Below are positions 1 through 8,161 of a DNA stretch of 64,000 nucleotides, in pieces. The stretch covers positions 308,455-372,454 of the forward strand of contig NZ_BBPP01000003.1 in the NCBI RefSeq assembly GCF_000787835.1. Direction: 5' to 3'. The first letter of the stretch is position 1. Every line of letters begins with the position of its first letter. The notes beneath the pieces were generated by a model that was not told the origin of the DNA, made no database searches, and saw only the letters and a program-made list of their open reading frames with translations. Source of the stretch: Streptacidiphilus melanogenes (GTDB lineage: Bacteria; Actinomycetota; Actinomycetes; Streptomycetales; Streptomycetaceae). The position numbers were made by a program, and so were the translations under genes.

Positions 1-582
1 GAAGGGCTGGTCGTCGTCCGCGGACGAGCAGGCGAAGCGCCGGGTGGGGTCGGCAGGGTCGGTCCGGGTCACGAGGGAGGCGAGGCGGGGGAGCGGCGAC
101 TCGGCTCCGTCGTACAGCTGGGGCACGTGCAGTTGGAGCGTGATGCGCTGTTGGACGGTGGCGAAGGTGTAGGGGTGCGGGTGGGCGTCCGCGAGCCGTT
201 CGACCTCGTCGACCAGCCAGCACACGCCGCCCGCGTCGAACGCGGTGCTCCTCTTTCCGGCCGGATCGTAGGACGGGGACGTGGGATCCAGCTGCGGCGG
301 CAGCGCGGTTGCGCACCACAGGGTGACGGCCGGGTCGCCCCACGCCGTGACCAGGTCGCTCGCGGGTGAGGTGGCGCGGCGGTGCAGTCCGAGCAAGGTC
401 TGCGGGAGCAGCCGTTGCAGCGCGGCGCAGCTGCGGTGGAGCCCCACGGGAACCGTGCCCGGCCGGACCACCAGGGCCCCCGAGGATCCACTGCAGGCGC
501 CCAGCAAGCAGGCGGCGGCCAGCGGCAGCAGGACGCGGCGGACCCGGGGGATCCGGCGAGTCCGAAGGCGACGACTGTTCAT
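1..582 (-). CDS. DUF3515-family lipoprotein (3' part outside window)
   Basis: An open frame reads leftward from ATG at 582 and runs off the window edge without a stop (194 codons seen). It begins with an Arg-rich n-region, a hydrophobic stretch and a lipobox LLGAC with the lipidated Cys at about residue 30, so it should be a membrane-anchored exported lipoprotein. The mature part has CAALQRLLP near residue 52, then a TAWGDPAVTLWC stretch and several spaced Cys, which is the layout of DUF3515 proteins of actinobacteria. The function of that family is not known. The ribosome site before 582 is weak. Family assignment is from recognised motifs, not a search. Confidence 0.8.
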   Translation of the reverse strand, partial: MNSRRLRTRRIPRVRRVLLPLAAACLLGACSGSSGALVVRPGTVPVGLHRSCAALQRLLPQTLLGLHRRATSPASDLVTAWGDPAVTLWCATALPPQLDPTSPSYDPAGKRSTAFDAGGVCWLVDEVERLADAHPHPYTFATVQQRITLQLHVPQLYDGAESPLPRLASLVTRTDPADPTRRFACSSADDDQPF

Positions 583-649
583 GATCGCGGATTCTCGCAC
601 CCGGTCAACTCGCTCCGCCGACCGGTTCCTCCGAACGCGCCCCGGTGCG

Positions 650-850
650 TCAGACGGCTCGGGGGTCGCTGCGGAGGGCCCTGCGGGCCCGGCGCGCGGC
701 GGTGGCGCTGACCACGCCCGCGACGAAGGCGGAGGTGAGACTCAAGGTCATGACCACGTTACCGGCGACCGTGCCGGGGTTGTGGGAGATCAGGTTGAGT
801 GTGAGCTTCCCGGCCGCAGCCCTGACGCGGGCAGACGAGACAGGCGGAAC
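650..850 (-). pseudogene. 3' remnant of an integral membrane protein gene
   Basis: Reading leftward, the frame that ends at the TGA at 650-652 encodes a plausible C-terminal membrane tail: a hydrophobic helix containing NVVMTLSLTSAFVAGVV followed by an Arg-rich cytoplasmic end. No start codon with a ribosome site and no recognisable N-terminal part exist upstream. At about 850 the sequence passes into an unrelated plus-strand remnant. I read it as the surviving 3' end of a membrane protein gene. The family is unknown and chance cannot be excluded. Confidence 0.35.
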
Positions 851-867
851 CGCGTCCGACCGGAGCC

Positions 868-1170
868 GACGACGACTACGTCCGCAACCCGTGCGTCCTG
901 CACCCGGAACGCGTCACCGACTACCCGAGCTGGGACCTGCCCGACGACCTGACCTGTGGGCTCCGAGCGAGGTGTGACCCGGTGGCGGAGCGGACCGGGT
1001 GGCCGTACTGGTACCACCTGTCCGTGTCGGACGGCATCAAGGTCGGCGGCTACCCGACCTGGACGCAGGAGCCGGACCGGCTCGCGTGTCCTGCGTGCAG
1101 TGCCCCCATGACACACCTGCTGGCGATCATCAGTGCGAACCGACAGCCAGACGGCGAAGCCACCGGACAC
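868..1170 (+). pseudogene. C-terminal remnant of a DUF1963-like hypothetical protein
   Basis: The plus frame from 868 has a protein-like composition: NPCVLHPERVTDYPSWDLP, then WPYWYHLSVSDGIKVGGYP and a CPACSAPMTHLL segment with a CxxC pair. This resembles the C-terminal half of DUF1963-like actinobacterial proteins that carry a WxHHLSVADGxKVGG block. There is no start, no N-terminal half and no stop of its own. The frame runs straight into the lexA-like gene, so an automatic caller would fuse the two. The family name is tentative; that it is a remnant is better supported. Confidence 0.5.
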
Positions 1171-1239
1171 GCCTCGCCAGCGGCGGAGCAGCAGGGTAGC
1201 CTCACGGCCACGATGAACCAGACCAGGGAGGACCCGCTG

Positions 1240-1944
1240 ATGGAGGCACAGCCCTCGCGTGGCCGGCCCGCCGGAACGGCTCGTAGTGCCCGTGGACTGA
1301 CCGCGCGCCAGGAGGCGGTCCTCGAGGCCATCGACACCTGGGCGGCCGAGCACGGCTACCCGCCCTCGCTGCGCGAGATCGGCAAGGTCGTGGGACTCGC
1401 CTCCACCTCCTCGGTCTCCCACCAGGTCCGCTCCCTCGAACACCTCGGCTACCTGCGCAAGGACCCGCACCGGCCGCGCTGCTACGCACTGACCGGCCTG
1501 GCCCGTGACGAGGAGCCGCTGCTCGGCGGGCACGCGCACGAGGCACCGGAGGGCGCGGACGTCGCGCCGGTGCTGGTGCCGCTGGTCGGGCAGATCGCCG
1601 CCGGTGTGCCGATCACCGCCGATCAGCACGTCGAGGAGCTGCTGCCGCTGCCGCCCGCCATGCTGCCCGCCGGAGGGGAGTTCTTCGCGCTCCGCGTCGT
1701 CGGTGACTCCATGACCGGCGCGCGGATCCTCGACGGCGACACCGTCGTCGTCCGGGCTGCCCAGGCCGCCGACCACGGCGACATCGTCGCCGCCCTCATC
1801 GACGACGAAGCCACCGTCAAGCGCCTGCACCACGGCGGCCGCACCGGAAGCTGGCTCGTGCCCGCCAACGACGCCTACACCCCGATCAGCGCCGCGGACG
1901 CCCGGATCCTCGGCAAGGTCGTCGCAGTGCTGCGCAAGGTGTAG
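1240..1944 (+). CDS. lexA: LexA-type self-cleaving repressor (probable paralogue)
   Basis: A 234-aa S24-family repressor. Residues about 20-85 form the LexA winged helix (LTARQEAVLEAI, YPPSLREIGKVVGLASTSSV). The self-cleavage Ala-Gly is A121-G122 in GQIAAGVP. The catalytic dyad is S157 in VVGDSM and K194 in EATVKRL, and the protein ends with the usual GKVVAVLRK. ATG 1240 is chosen because AGGGAGG lies 8 bases upstream; the longer frame from 982 only adds the adjacent gene remnant. I see no GAAC-N4-GTTC SOS box just upstream. The sequence diverges noticeably from the usual Streptomyces LexA as I remember it, so this may be a second, accessory LexA. It should repress target promoters until RecA-stimulated cleavage. 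Confidence 0.9.
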   Translation: MEAQPSRGRPAGTARSARGLTARQEAVLEAIDTWAAEHGYPPSLREIGKVVGLASTSSVSHQVRSLEHLGYLRKDPHRPRCYALTGLARDEEPLLGGHAHEAPEGADVAPVLVPLVGQIAAGVPITADQHVEELLPLPPAMLPAGGEFFALRVVGDSMTGARILDGDTVVVRAAQAADHGDIVAALIDDEATVKRLHHGGRTGSWLVPANDAYTPISAADARILGKVVAVLRKV

Positions 1945-2085
1945 AGAGTCGCGGGCAGGGCCGGATCACTGGCCGCCAGTAGATCTCGATGCTGTCCTCG
2001 CTCGGGCCTGACCGTGCGTTGTTGAGTACCTCGCTGAGTACGCGAGCTCAGGCGCGGCCTCGCTGCCGCAGGCGATGATCGCCGC

Positions 2086-2763
2086 ATGCTCAGTGACTTC
2101 GCCCGCCGTGTGGTGCCCGTGCTGGGGCGGTTTCGTGTCGGTCCCGGATCACTGCCCGAGGGCCCGTGCATCGTGGCGGCCAATCACAGTTCGCTGATCG
2201 ACCCGGGGGTGGTGCTGGCGGCGCTGCGGCGGCTGGGGGAGCCGCGACCGGTGGTGCTGGCGGCGGCCGGGCTCTGGCGTGTTCCGCTCCTGGGACGCAT
2301 GCTCCGGGCGGAGGGTCACATTCCCGTGCACCGCGGCACGGAGCGCGCCGCAGCCGCCCTGGAGGCGGCGGAGCGCGAACTGCGACAGGGGAGGGTCGTG
2401 GTGATCTACCCGGAAGGCCGCCTGCCCCGCCGCTCCGATTCGCGCGATGGCGCACCGCAGGAGTTCCGCAGCGGCCTGGCCCGCCTCGCACTGGCCACCG
2501 GCGCGCCCGTGGTGCCCCTGGGCCAGGCCGGCGCCCGGCGGATCACATCGGGGAGCGTCCTCAAGCAACTGGCCGGCGTGACCACCGCGCCGTTGCGCCG
2601 CCCCCGGATCCACGTCGCCCTCGGCGCCCCGGTCCGTCTCGACGGCTCGGTGGCGGAGGCGACGGCCCAGGCCCACACCGCGGTGACCGAAGCATGGCAG
2701 CTGGCGGTGCACGGACTCGGCACCGGCCGGCGGACCGACGAGACGTACCGGCCCGCGGCATAA
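2086..2763 (+). CDS. 1-acyl-glycerol-3-phosphate acyltransferase family (PlsC-like)
   Basis: A 225-aa protein of the LPLAT/PlsC family, which moves acyl groups onto lysophospholipids or related acceptors at the inner membrane face. The HX4D catalytic motif is NHSSLID at residues 33-39. The acceptor-binding block is YPEGRLPRR at about residue 107, with R in place of the commoner T or S after EG. A VVPLGQAGARR block follows at about 143. It stands alone: the flanking genes run in other directions or are well separated. ATG 2086 has only a weak ribosome site. Substrate cannot be told from sequence. Confidence 0.85.
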   Translation: MLSDFARRVVPVLGRFRVGPGSLPEGPCIVAANHSSLIDPGVVLAALRRLGEPRPVVLAAAGLWRVPLLGRMLRAEGHIPVHRGTERAAAALEAAERELRQGRVVVIYPEGRLPRRSDSRDGAPQEFRSGLARLALATGAPVVPLGQAGARRITSGSVLKQLAGVTTAPLRRPRIHVALGAPVRLDGSVAEATAQAHTAVTEAWQLAVHGLGTGRRTDETYRPAA

Positions 2764-2852
2764 GCTGCCTTGTTGCCACCCGGGCGCAGGCCAGGACCGG
2801 CTCGACCGGTCCACGGCAACGCTGCCGTCAGGGATCGACAACGGGACGGCGG

Positions 2853-3275
2853 TCAGTGCGTGGAGTTCCAGGCCTTGTGTACGAACTCGAGGCGGTTGCC
2901 GTCGAAGTCGGCGACGTTGGCAGCGTAGTAGCCGGGGGCGAAATACGTCCGGTCCGCCGGACGGCCTTCGTCGATGCCGCCGGCGTTGATCGCGGCAGCG
3001 TGGGCGGCATCGACGGCCTCGTTGGTGTCGCACACGATCCCGAGATACAGCCCCGTCTCCCCGGGCTTGCGCTGTCGCAGCCAGATGCTCGATCCGACTC
3101 CGCTGCCGGAAAGGTAGGTGTCGTCGCCCAGGCCGAAGAGGTCAGGAACGCCGTCAGGACCGGACGTGGAGTCGTAGCGTCCACATGAGTCCCAGCCAAG
3201 GGGCGTCAGCGCCTCACGGTAGAAGGCCAGCGATTTCTCGATGTCCGTGACCGAGATGTAGACATGATCGATCAT
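2853..3275 (-). CDS. VOC (glyoxalase/bleomycin-resistance fold) protein
   Basis: A 140-aa single-domain vicinal oxygen chelate protein. It opens with IDHVYISVTDIEKSLAFYREAL, the classic first beta-alpha-beta unit with metal ligand His4, and closes with VADFDGNRLEFV, which carries the second-half Glu ligand. Such proteins are metal-dependent isomerases, dioxygenases or drug-binding proteins; the substrate is unknown. GGAGGGACT-like sequence lies before the ATG. It is monocistronic and divergent from the methyltransferase gene. Confidence 0.85.
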   Translation of the reverse strand: MIDHVYISVTDIEKSLAFYREALTPLGWDSCGRYDSTSGPDGVPDLFGLGDDTYLSGSGVGSSIWLRQRKPGETGLYLGIVCDTNEAVDAAHAAAINAGGIDEGRPADRTYFAPGYYAANVADFDGNRLEFVHKAWNSTH

Positions 3276-3450
3276 TTCGGGGAGTCCCTCCGCTCAGCGC
3301 TGCTCCTACGGCCGACCCTACGGGGTGCGGCTCACACCAGCTGACTTCGCAGCGACGTCCGGACGCCGTGTCGGTCGGCTCCCGATCGCTGTCCGCGAAG
3401 CGGAGCTTCGACGGAGTCGGGGTGAGAGGTTTCTGCGTACGCTCACAGGT

Positions 3451-4179
3451 ATGTCCACCCCTGCGCTGTCCTTCGGTTCCGCTGCTCGGCTCTACGACTC
3501 GATCCGGCCCACCTACCCGATGCGGGCGGTCGCTTGGGCCATCGGCACCACGCCGCTACGCGTCCTGGACCTGGGGGCGGGCACCGGGCTGCTAGCCGGT
3601 GTACTGCGCGCCGTCGGCCACGACGTGATCGCGGTCGAGCCCGACGAGCAGATGCGCGCCGTGGCCGCCGAACGCCACCCCGGCACGCAGCTGCTCGCCG
3701 GCAGCGCCGAGGACATCCCGTTGCCGGATGAGTCCGTCGACGCCGTCGTGGTCGGGCAGGCATACCACTGGTTCACTCCGCAGGACGCCCTGCCGCAGAT
3801 TCACCGCGTGCTGTGCAAGGAAGGCGTCTTCGCCCCTATGTGGAACATCCGTGACGACCGGACCCCATGGGTGGCCGCGCTTTCCGGCATCGTCGGCAAA
3901 GAGGGATACGGCCTGGAAAGTGCCTGGCAGTACGGGCCGGTGACGCCATGGTTCACCGAACCCGAACCTGCCTTGATCGAGCACACCGTGACCGTCCCGA
4001 CGGATCGGCTGATCGATCTGGTGCGGTCCCGCTCCTCCTACCTGACCGCCAATGCCGCCGAGCAAGCACGCCTGGACCGGGAGGTCGGCGCGTTGGCCGC
4101 CACCGACCCGGCCCTGGCCGGCCGCGACAGTGTCGAGATGCCGCACACGACCTGCGTCTACCGGATGCGGCGGCTCTGA
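3451..4179 (+). CDS. class I SAM-dependent methyltransferase
   Basis: A 242-aa Rossmann methyltransferase of the UbiE/Methyltransf_11 type. Motif I is VLDLGAGTGLLAGVL at about residues 34-48, the acidic loop is AVEPDEQM at about 60, and AEDIPLPDESVDAVV gives motif II/III. A YHWF block near residue 110 is typical of small-molecule or unknown-substrate members. The frame is open from 3325, but ATG 3451 fits the family N-terminus (FGSAARLYDSIRPTYP). Substrate unknown. Confidence 0.85.
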   Translation: MSTPALSFGSAARLYDSIRPTYPMRAVAWAIGTTPLRVLDLGAGTGLLAGVLRAVGHDVIAVEPDEQMRAVAAERHPGTQLLAGSAEDIPLPDESVDAVVVGQAYHWFTPQDALPQIHRVLCKEGVFAPMWNIRDDRTPWVAALSGIVGKEGYGLESAWQYGPVTPWFTEPEPALIEHTVTVPTDRLIDLVRSRSSYLTANAAEQARLDREVGALAATDPALAGRDSVEMPHTTCVYRMRRL

Positions 4180-4266
4180 TTCCTGGCCAGAAGTTCCGGC
4201 GAAGCGCAGCGACGTGGTGCCCGCGAGGTCGCGCTCGCTGCTCGTGGGGCGCCCCCGCACACCGCT

Positions 4267-4297
4267 GTGCCGCCGGGCCTCTGGGGTCCGGCGGCAC
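4267..4297. terminator. GC-rich hairpin behind the surface-protein remnant
   Basis: Ten perfectly paired bases (GTGCCGCCGG with CCGGCGGCAC) around an 11-base loop lie just past the 4310 end of the leftward surface-protein remnant. There is no T-tract, which is usual for high-GC actinobacteria. Confidence 0.55.
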
Positions 4298-4309
4298 TGG
4301 GCGTTGCGA

Positions 4310-5982
4310 TCAGATGTGCTGCGCCCGTGCGCGACGCCGGGTGATCATGACCACGGCCGAGCCCAGACCCACCGCGGCAGCGCCGCCAAGGCTCAGGGGC
4401 ACGGCGAGCGCTCCGCCACCGGTGTGGGCCAGCCCTCCACCCGAGCCACCGGTGCCGCTCGCGCCGCCCGTGCCGCCCGTCCCGCCGGATCCGGTCGACG
4501 GGGAAGCCGTGGCCGAAGGCGTCGCGCTCGGGGAAGTCTGCTGGGCCGGGCCGTTGAAGACGATCGGCGCCACGTAGCCCGCCGTGCTGTTGTCCCACGG
4601 GAAGGTGGCCGGCTTCCCGGTCATGTCGGCGGCCATGTTGGTGAGCGCCGCGGTGCCACGCGCATCGGTCAGCTTCGTGTCCAGGTGCACCCGGAAGGTG
4701 TAGAGCACCTGGTAGCCCGGCATCTGGGCGTAGCTGGCGTTGCACTCGTAGGGGCCGTGGCCCGCGACCCCGTGGCGACGGGTGTCCACCTCGCAGCCGT
4801 TGGGGACGGTGGTCACCGTGGTGCCGGCCGGGAAGTCGACCCGCAGGGAGTCCGTCGCCTCGCCGCCGCTCCGGTCGAAGATCGCGGCCGGGCCGTTGTT
4901 GCGCATCCCGACGGTGACGGGGACCGTCTTCCCCTGCGCGCCGTTCGCGCTGCCGCCGACCGCGGAGTAGTGCGCGGTGTTGTCGGCGTGGATGTCCAGC
5001 TCCGTGTAGGCGTCGTTCGGGTTGATGTCCACGACCTTGGCGTGGGTGCCGGTCGTCGCGGTGGTGGCGTCGACCGCCGTCAGCTCGGGCCCGGTGCCCG
5101 GCGTGGCGTCGCTCAGGTGCGCGAGGGCGGCGTTGGCCTGCGCGCCGGGCGGCATGACGTCGACCGACATGAGCGCGTACCAGGCCTGGCGGGTCACGCT
5201 GAGCTTGATGTCCTGCGCCAGCCGCAGGGCATGGCCCGGCGCCAGCGGGGTGTTGATCGTGCACACCGCCGTGACGTTGTTCAGGGAACCGGTGGGCTTG
5301 CCGTACTTGCAGTTGCTGAAGTGCTGCTGGAAGTCGAGTCCGGCCATGGTGCTCAGCGTGATCACCGTCGACGGCGCGGTCTCGTTGCCCGTGTTGCTCC
5401 AGTGGATCGGAGCGGTCACCGTGGAGCCGACCTTCACGTGGTTCAGCTCGGGAAGCTGCTGGACCGTCAGGTCCGGCCCGGAGCCGACAGAGATGGTCTG
5501 CGGCACCTCGTACGAGCTCAGCCCCGGTGCCGTGGCCTTGAGGTCCACGGTTCCCGAGGCGCCGTCCTTGGCGCTCGGGGCGGCCTTCAGTCCGAGCCCC
5601 AGGTAGACCGGCTGACCGGGGTCGCCGAGCGTCCAGACATGGGTGATCGTGCAGGTTCCCACAGTGCCGGTGTGCGTGCAGGCGCTGGGCCAGACCACGT
5701 CCGCGACCCCGGTCAGACCGCTGACGTCGATGGTCAGCGTGGCGCTCGGCACGTGCCCTGGAGGTCGTGGGCGACGTTGATGTGCAGAGTCTTGAGGACG
5801 GCGTTGCCGTTGACGGCCTTCGGCAGCGTCAGGTTGTCCTCCTGCACGTTGATGTGCAGCGAATCGGCGGCGAAAGCGGGGCCTGCCTCGCCGAAATCCG
5901 CACCTCCGTAGGCGATATGACCGAGCGAGCGCAGGGTCTCGTACCAGAACTGGACATCGCCGGGAAACATCAGCTCCTCCAT
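4310..5982 (-). pseudogene. decayed LAxTG-anchored surface protein with foreign 5' end
   Basis: The leftward C-terminal part is intact: a Ser/Thr/Gly-rich stalk, then the sortase-type signal LAHTG, a hydrophobic helix and an RRRARA tail, as in class E sortase substrates. Mature-type sequence begins AGPAFAADSLHINV. Two lesions are visible. (1) Near 5757 the frame breaks: DSLHINVQEDNL to AHDLQG lies in one frame and VPSATLTIDVSG onward in another; a run of three G where four would restore the frame explains it. (2) In place of a signal peptide, the frame starts at ATG 5982, with GGAGAGG in front, as MEELMFPGDVQFWYE, which looks like the start of an alpha/beta-hydrolase of the DUF1100/FrsA type. 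I infer a deletion joining a hydrolase 5' end to the body of a surface protein. A sequencing error could explain only lesion 1. Confidence 0.75.
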
Positions 5983-6540
5983 CGAACCTCTCCGTAACGT
6001 CGCGAGGAATGCTGAAGCCAGACTGCTTTTTGGCACCGTCCACCTTCCAGACCAGTCAGGAGGCCGTGGCTGTCCATGACGGTCCGACACCGTCCACTTC
6101 CACCGCCGCCGGCGGGCCCGAACATGTGGCCGTCAGTACGAAGCAGTCCTGTTCGCCGTCAGGCGGGGTGTCGTAGGGGCCTGTCCGGCCTCGGCGGGCG
6201 GACCATGTCGGTATGGGAAGACGTCGCCGCCGTGCCGCCCGAAGCCTCGAGAAGCGTCGGGAGGCTCTGTTCCACGCGCTGGCAGGGACGGGCAGGCCGG
6301 CAGCAGCACGGGCCGCGGTCCCGGTGGCGCAGGCGGCCGTGGTCCCGCAGGCGTCGAGGCCCACCGAGCCGTCCTGCTGTCCGGTCGAGCGCCATCGGGA
6401 ACGGGTGGGGCAGACGGTCTTCGTGATCGCGACGCACAGGGTCGACTGCCCAGCGTGGTCGACGCGCTGAGAGGCGGTCGGCGCGGGGTCGGGGTTCGGC
6501 GCGCCCGCTCCGACCGGCATGAAGTGGTGCCGGAACGCGA
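5983..6540. other. intergenic, no gene recognised
   Basis: About 560 bases between the decayed surface protein and the terminator of the 51-aa gene. Several open frames exist on both strands, but none has a ribosome site joined to a protein-like composition or a known motif. Given the neighbouring scar, this is probably degraded coding DNA. Confidence 0.5.
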
Positions 6541-6577
6541 AGACGGGCCGTCACCGTGGTGTGGTGGCGGCCCGTCT
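6541..6577. terminator. hairpin terminator of the 51-aa gene
   Basis: AGACGGGCCG pairs perfectly with CGGCCCGTCT over a 17-base loop. It lies 11 bases beyond the stop of the leftward 51-aa gene. Confidence 0.7.
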
Positions 6578-6588
6578 CCGGGGCGACG

Positions 6589-6744
6589 TCATGCGTGCAG
6601 GCGGGTCAGAGCCTGCCGGGCACGCCGTTCGGCGCGCTCGGCGCGGTTGGTGAGCTGGGCGGCGCGGGCGAGGCGGAGCTGCTTCGCCTCACGCAGGCGC
6701 TGGTCGATCGTCGCCTGTGTCGCGGCTTCGAGCTGGTAGGTCAT
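6589..6744 (-). CDS. 51-aa Arg/Ala-rich helical microprotein
   Basis: The ATG at 6744 follows GAGGGGGA at good spacing, and a strong hairpin closes the unit, so this short frame is very probably a gene. The protein starts MTYQLEAATQATIDQRLREA and continues as one long, highly charged Arg/Ala/Glu helix with no membrane segment, likely a coiled coil or nucleic-acid-binding helix. A dyad sits about 70 bases upstream. The function is unknown and I recognise no named family. Confidence 0.65.
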   Translation of the reverse strand: MTYQLEAATQATIDQRLREAKQLRLARAAQLTNRAERAERRARQALTRLHA

Positions 6745-6813
6745 GACAGTTCCCCCTCGGTGGCCGGGCGATCCGTCGGCATCCTTGTGATGCCAAGCCC
6801 GGAGGCCCTTATG

Positions 6814-6827
6814 GCTACGATTGTAGC
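6814..6827. promoter_or_regulatory. dyad GCTAC-N4-GTAGC upstream of the microprotein gene
   Basis: A 5-4-5 perfect inverted repeat in one of the few AT-richer patches of the area, about 70 bases ahead of the 6744 start. Position and symmetry suggest a regulator site; the regulator is unknown. Confidence 0.35.
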
Positions 6828-6981
6828 ACCAAGGCATGGACGCTGTCTTTTATTTAGTGGTCACATTGGCACGTCTGCCTGGTGATCCAAGCCTGACGCT
6901 TGGCTGTGGCGTCCTTTCGCGGGGTGCGGCCCGATGCTCGCCCCCACGGATCGTGCCTGGCTGCCCCGGGGGAACGCCTGG

Positions 6982-7563
6982 TCACCCGGCCGGGGAGGCT
7001 CCGGTCGTGGGCGGTGCCACGGGCGAGGGTGCCGACGGGTCGCTCGGGAAGGTGCCGATGTTCCCCAACCGCCAGGAGTGGGTCGACCCGGGGTTCGCCA
7101 GGTGGATCTCCAGCGCATCGCGCGCGCCGTCGGCATAACGGATTGTCACCTCCGCGTCGGCGCTGTCCGAGGGGTTGGCCGCCAGCGTGACGGTGGCGAC
7201 TCCGTCGGCCGCATCGGCGCTGTGGGTGAAGTCGACGGCGGAGAACCCGGCGGGCCCGGCGTTGTCCGCAGCCGGAACCACCGCACGGAGCTCGCTGTCG
7301 CTGTGGTCGGCGAGCGCACGCAGGTAACAACGGATCAGTCCGGCCTGGTCCGCGTCCGCGTGCTCGATCCGGGCGGGCCAGGAACAGGACGGTGCGGACG
7401 CGTCCGGTCCGGCGAAGGCGTTTGCGACCTGCCGCCATCCCGCAGGAAGGGCCCATGTCCCGAACAGCGCCAATGCCACCGACGCCGCTAGCGTGGCGAG
7501 CCTGCGCGCTCGGCGTCGTGACGCCCCCGCGCCGGCTGTGCCCCCGTCACTGCCCCTCACCAT
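6982..7563 (-). CDS. membrane-anchored or exported protein of unknown function
   Basis: A 193-aa protein. An Arg-rich n-region (SRRRARR) is followed by a single hydrophobic segment at about residues 24-42, so it is a signal anchor or a Tat/Sec export signal. The outside domain has two Cys (SCSW near residue 60 and IRCYLRAL near 79), a repeated D/A-rich beta pattern and a Pro/Thr/Ala-rich tail. GGGGGAC precedes ATG 7563. It may share a leftward unit with the micro-lipoprotein gene upstream. No family recognised. Confidence 0.7.
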   Translation of the reverse strand: MVRGSDGGTAGAGASRRRARRLATLAASVALALFGTWALPAGWRQVANAFAGPDASAPSCSWPARIEHADADQAGLIRCYLRALADHSDSELRAVVPAADNAGPAGFSAVDFTHSADAADGVATVTLAANPSDSADAEVTIRYADGARDALEIHLANPGSTHSWRLGNIGTFPSDPSAPSPVAPPTTGASPAG

Positions 7564-7642
7564 GTCGTCCCCCGTTTCCGTCCTGCACCGTCGAACGGCG
7601 CGTGTCGACGATCACTGCCCTGACAGCGGGCCGGCCATGACC

Positions 7643-7837
7643 TCAGCAACTGCCGGAGTTGTGCAGGGTGTGGCTGTGCGTGATCCCGCTGCTGTGAGAA
7701 GAGTGGCTGCTGTGGTGGTGATGGCTCCGGCTCGGTGCCAGCGTCGTGGCCGCGCAGGCCGGGCTGTTGTTGCAGGCCGCGACGCCGACCGAGGTGGTGA
7801 GGGTGAGCGCGACGGCCAGGGCGATGCGACGGATCAA
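7643..7837 (-). CDS. 64-aa His/Ser-rich lipoprotein
   Basis: Signal peptide with lipobox VAAC (lipidated C22), then a short mature chain with four Cys in total and a dense His/Ser block (SHHHHSSHSSHSS, later HSHTLH). GAGGAAGC precedes ATG 7837. Such His clusters often bind Zn, Ni or Cu, so a surface metal-binding role is a reasonable guess, but nothing nearby supports a particular metal. Length and composition are unusual; no family recognised. Confidence 0.6.
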   Translation of the reverse strand: MIRRIALAVALTLTTSVGVAACNNSPACAATTLAPSRSHHHHSSHSSHSSGITHSHTLHNSGSC

Positions 7838-8161
7838 GATTGCTTCCTCTCAAGCGGGCGGGTGAATCCTCTCAGCTGGACGACATCCCGAGGACCGCAG
7901 TTCCCTCGCGCCGAGCCCGTCCGTGCCTCGGCCTCGGTCGCGCCGGCGGTCGTACCCGTTCGCGTCGGAGCAGAGGACGGCGTGGCCGCGCCCGTCGAAC
8001 GGCCAATGGTGGGGCCAATCGAGCCCACTTCGGCGGTATGCAGGAGGCGGCCGTACCTGGTGCTGTGCGCTTGCTGTTCAGAAGCTGTGGATTGCGCTAG
8101 CTTGAGCTCTGATCGGTACATGACAACTCCGTCGATCGTCCCTACGGCGAGAGGAAGTTCC
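7838..8161. other. divergent intergenic region
   Basis: About 320 bases between the leftward micro-lipoprotein and the rightward DUF4360 gene. It should hold both promoters. GAGAGGAAG just before 8162 is the ribosome site of the DUF4360 gene. I see no convincing -35/-10 pair and no gene. Confidence 0.5.

Noticed and set aside
982..1944. Possible fusion of a DUF1963-like domain to LexA
   Set aside because: The upstream part lacks its own N-terminal half, and a strong ribosome site sits before ATG 1240.
4310..6043. 577-codon frame as an intact surface protein
   Set aside because: Its first about 95 codons are out of frame with the DSLHINV segment and are Arg-rich nonsense; no signal peptide is present.
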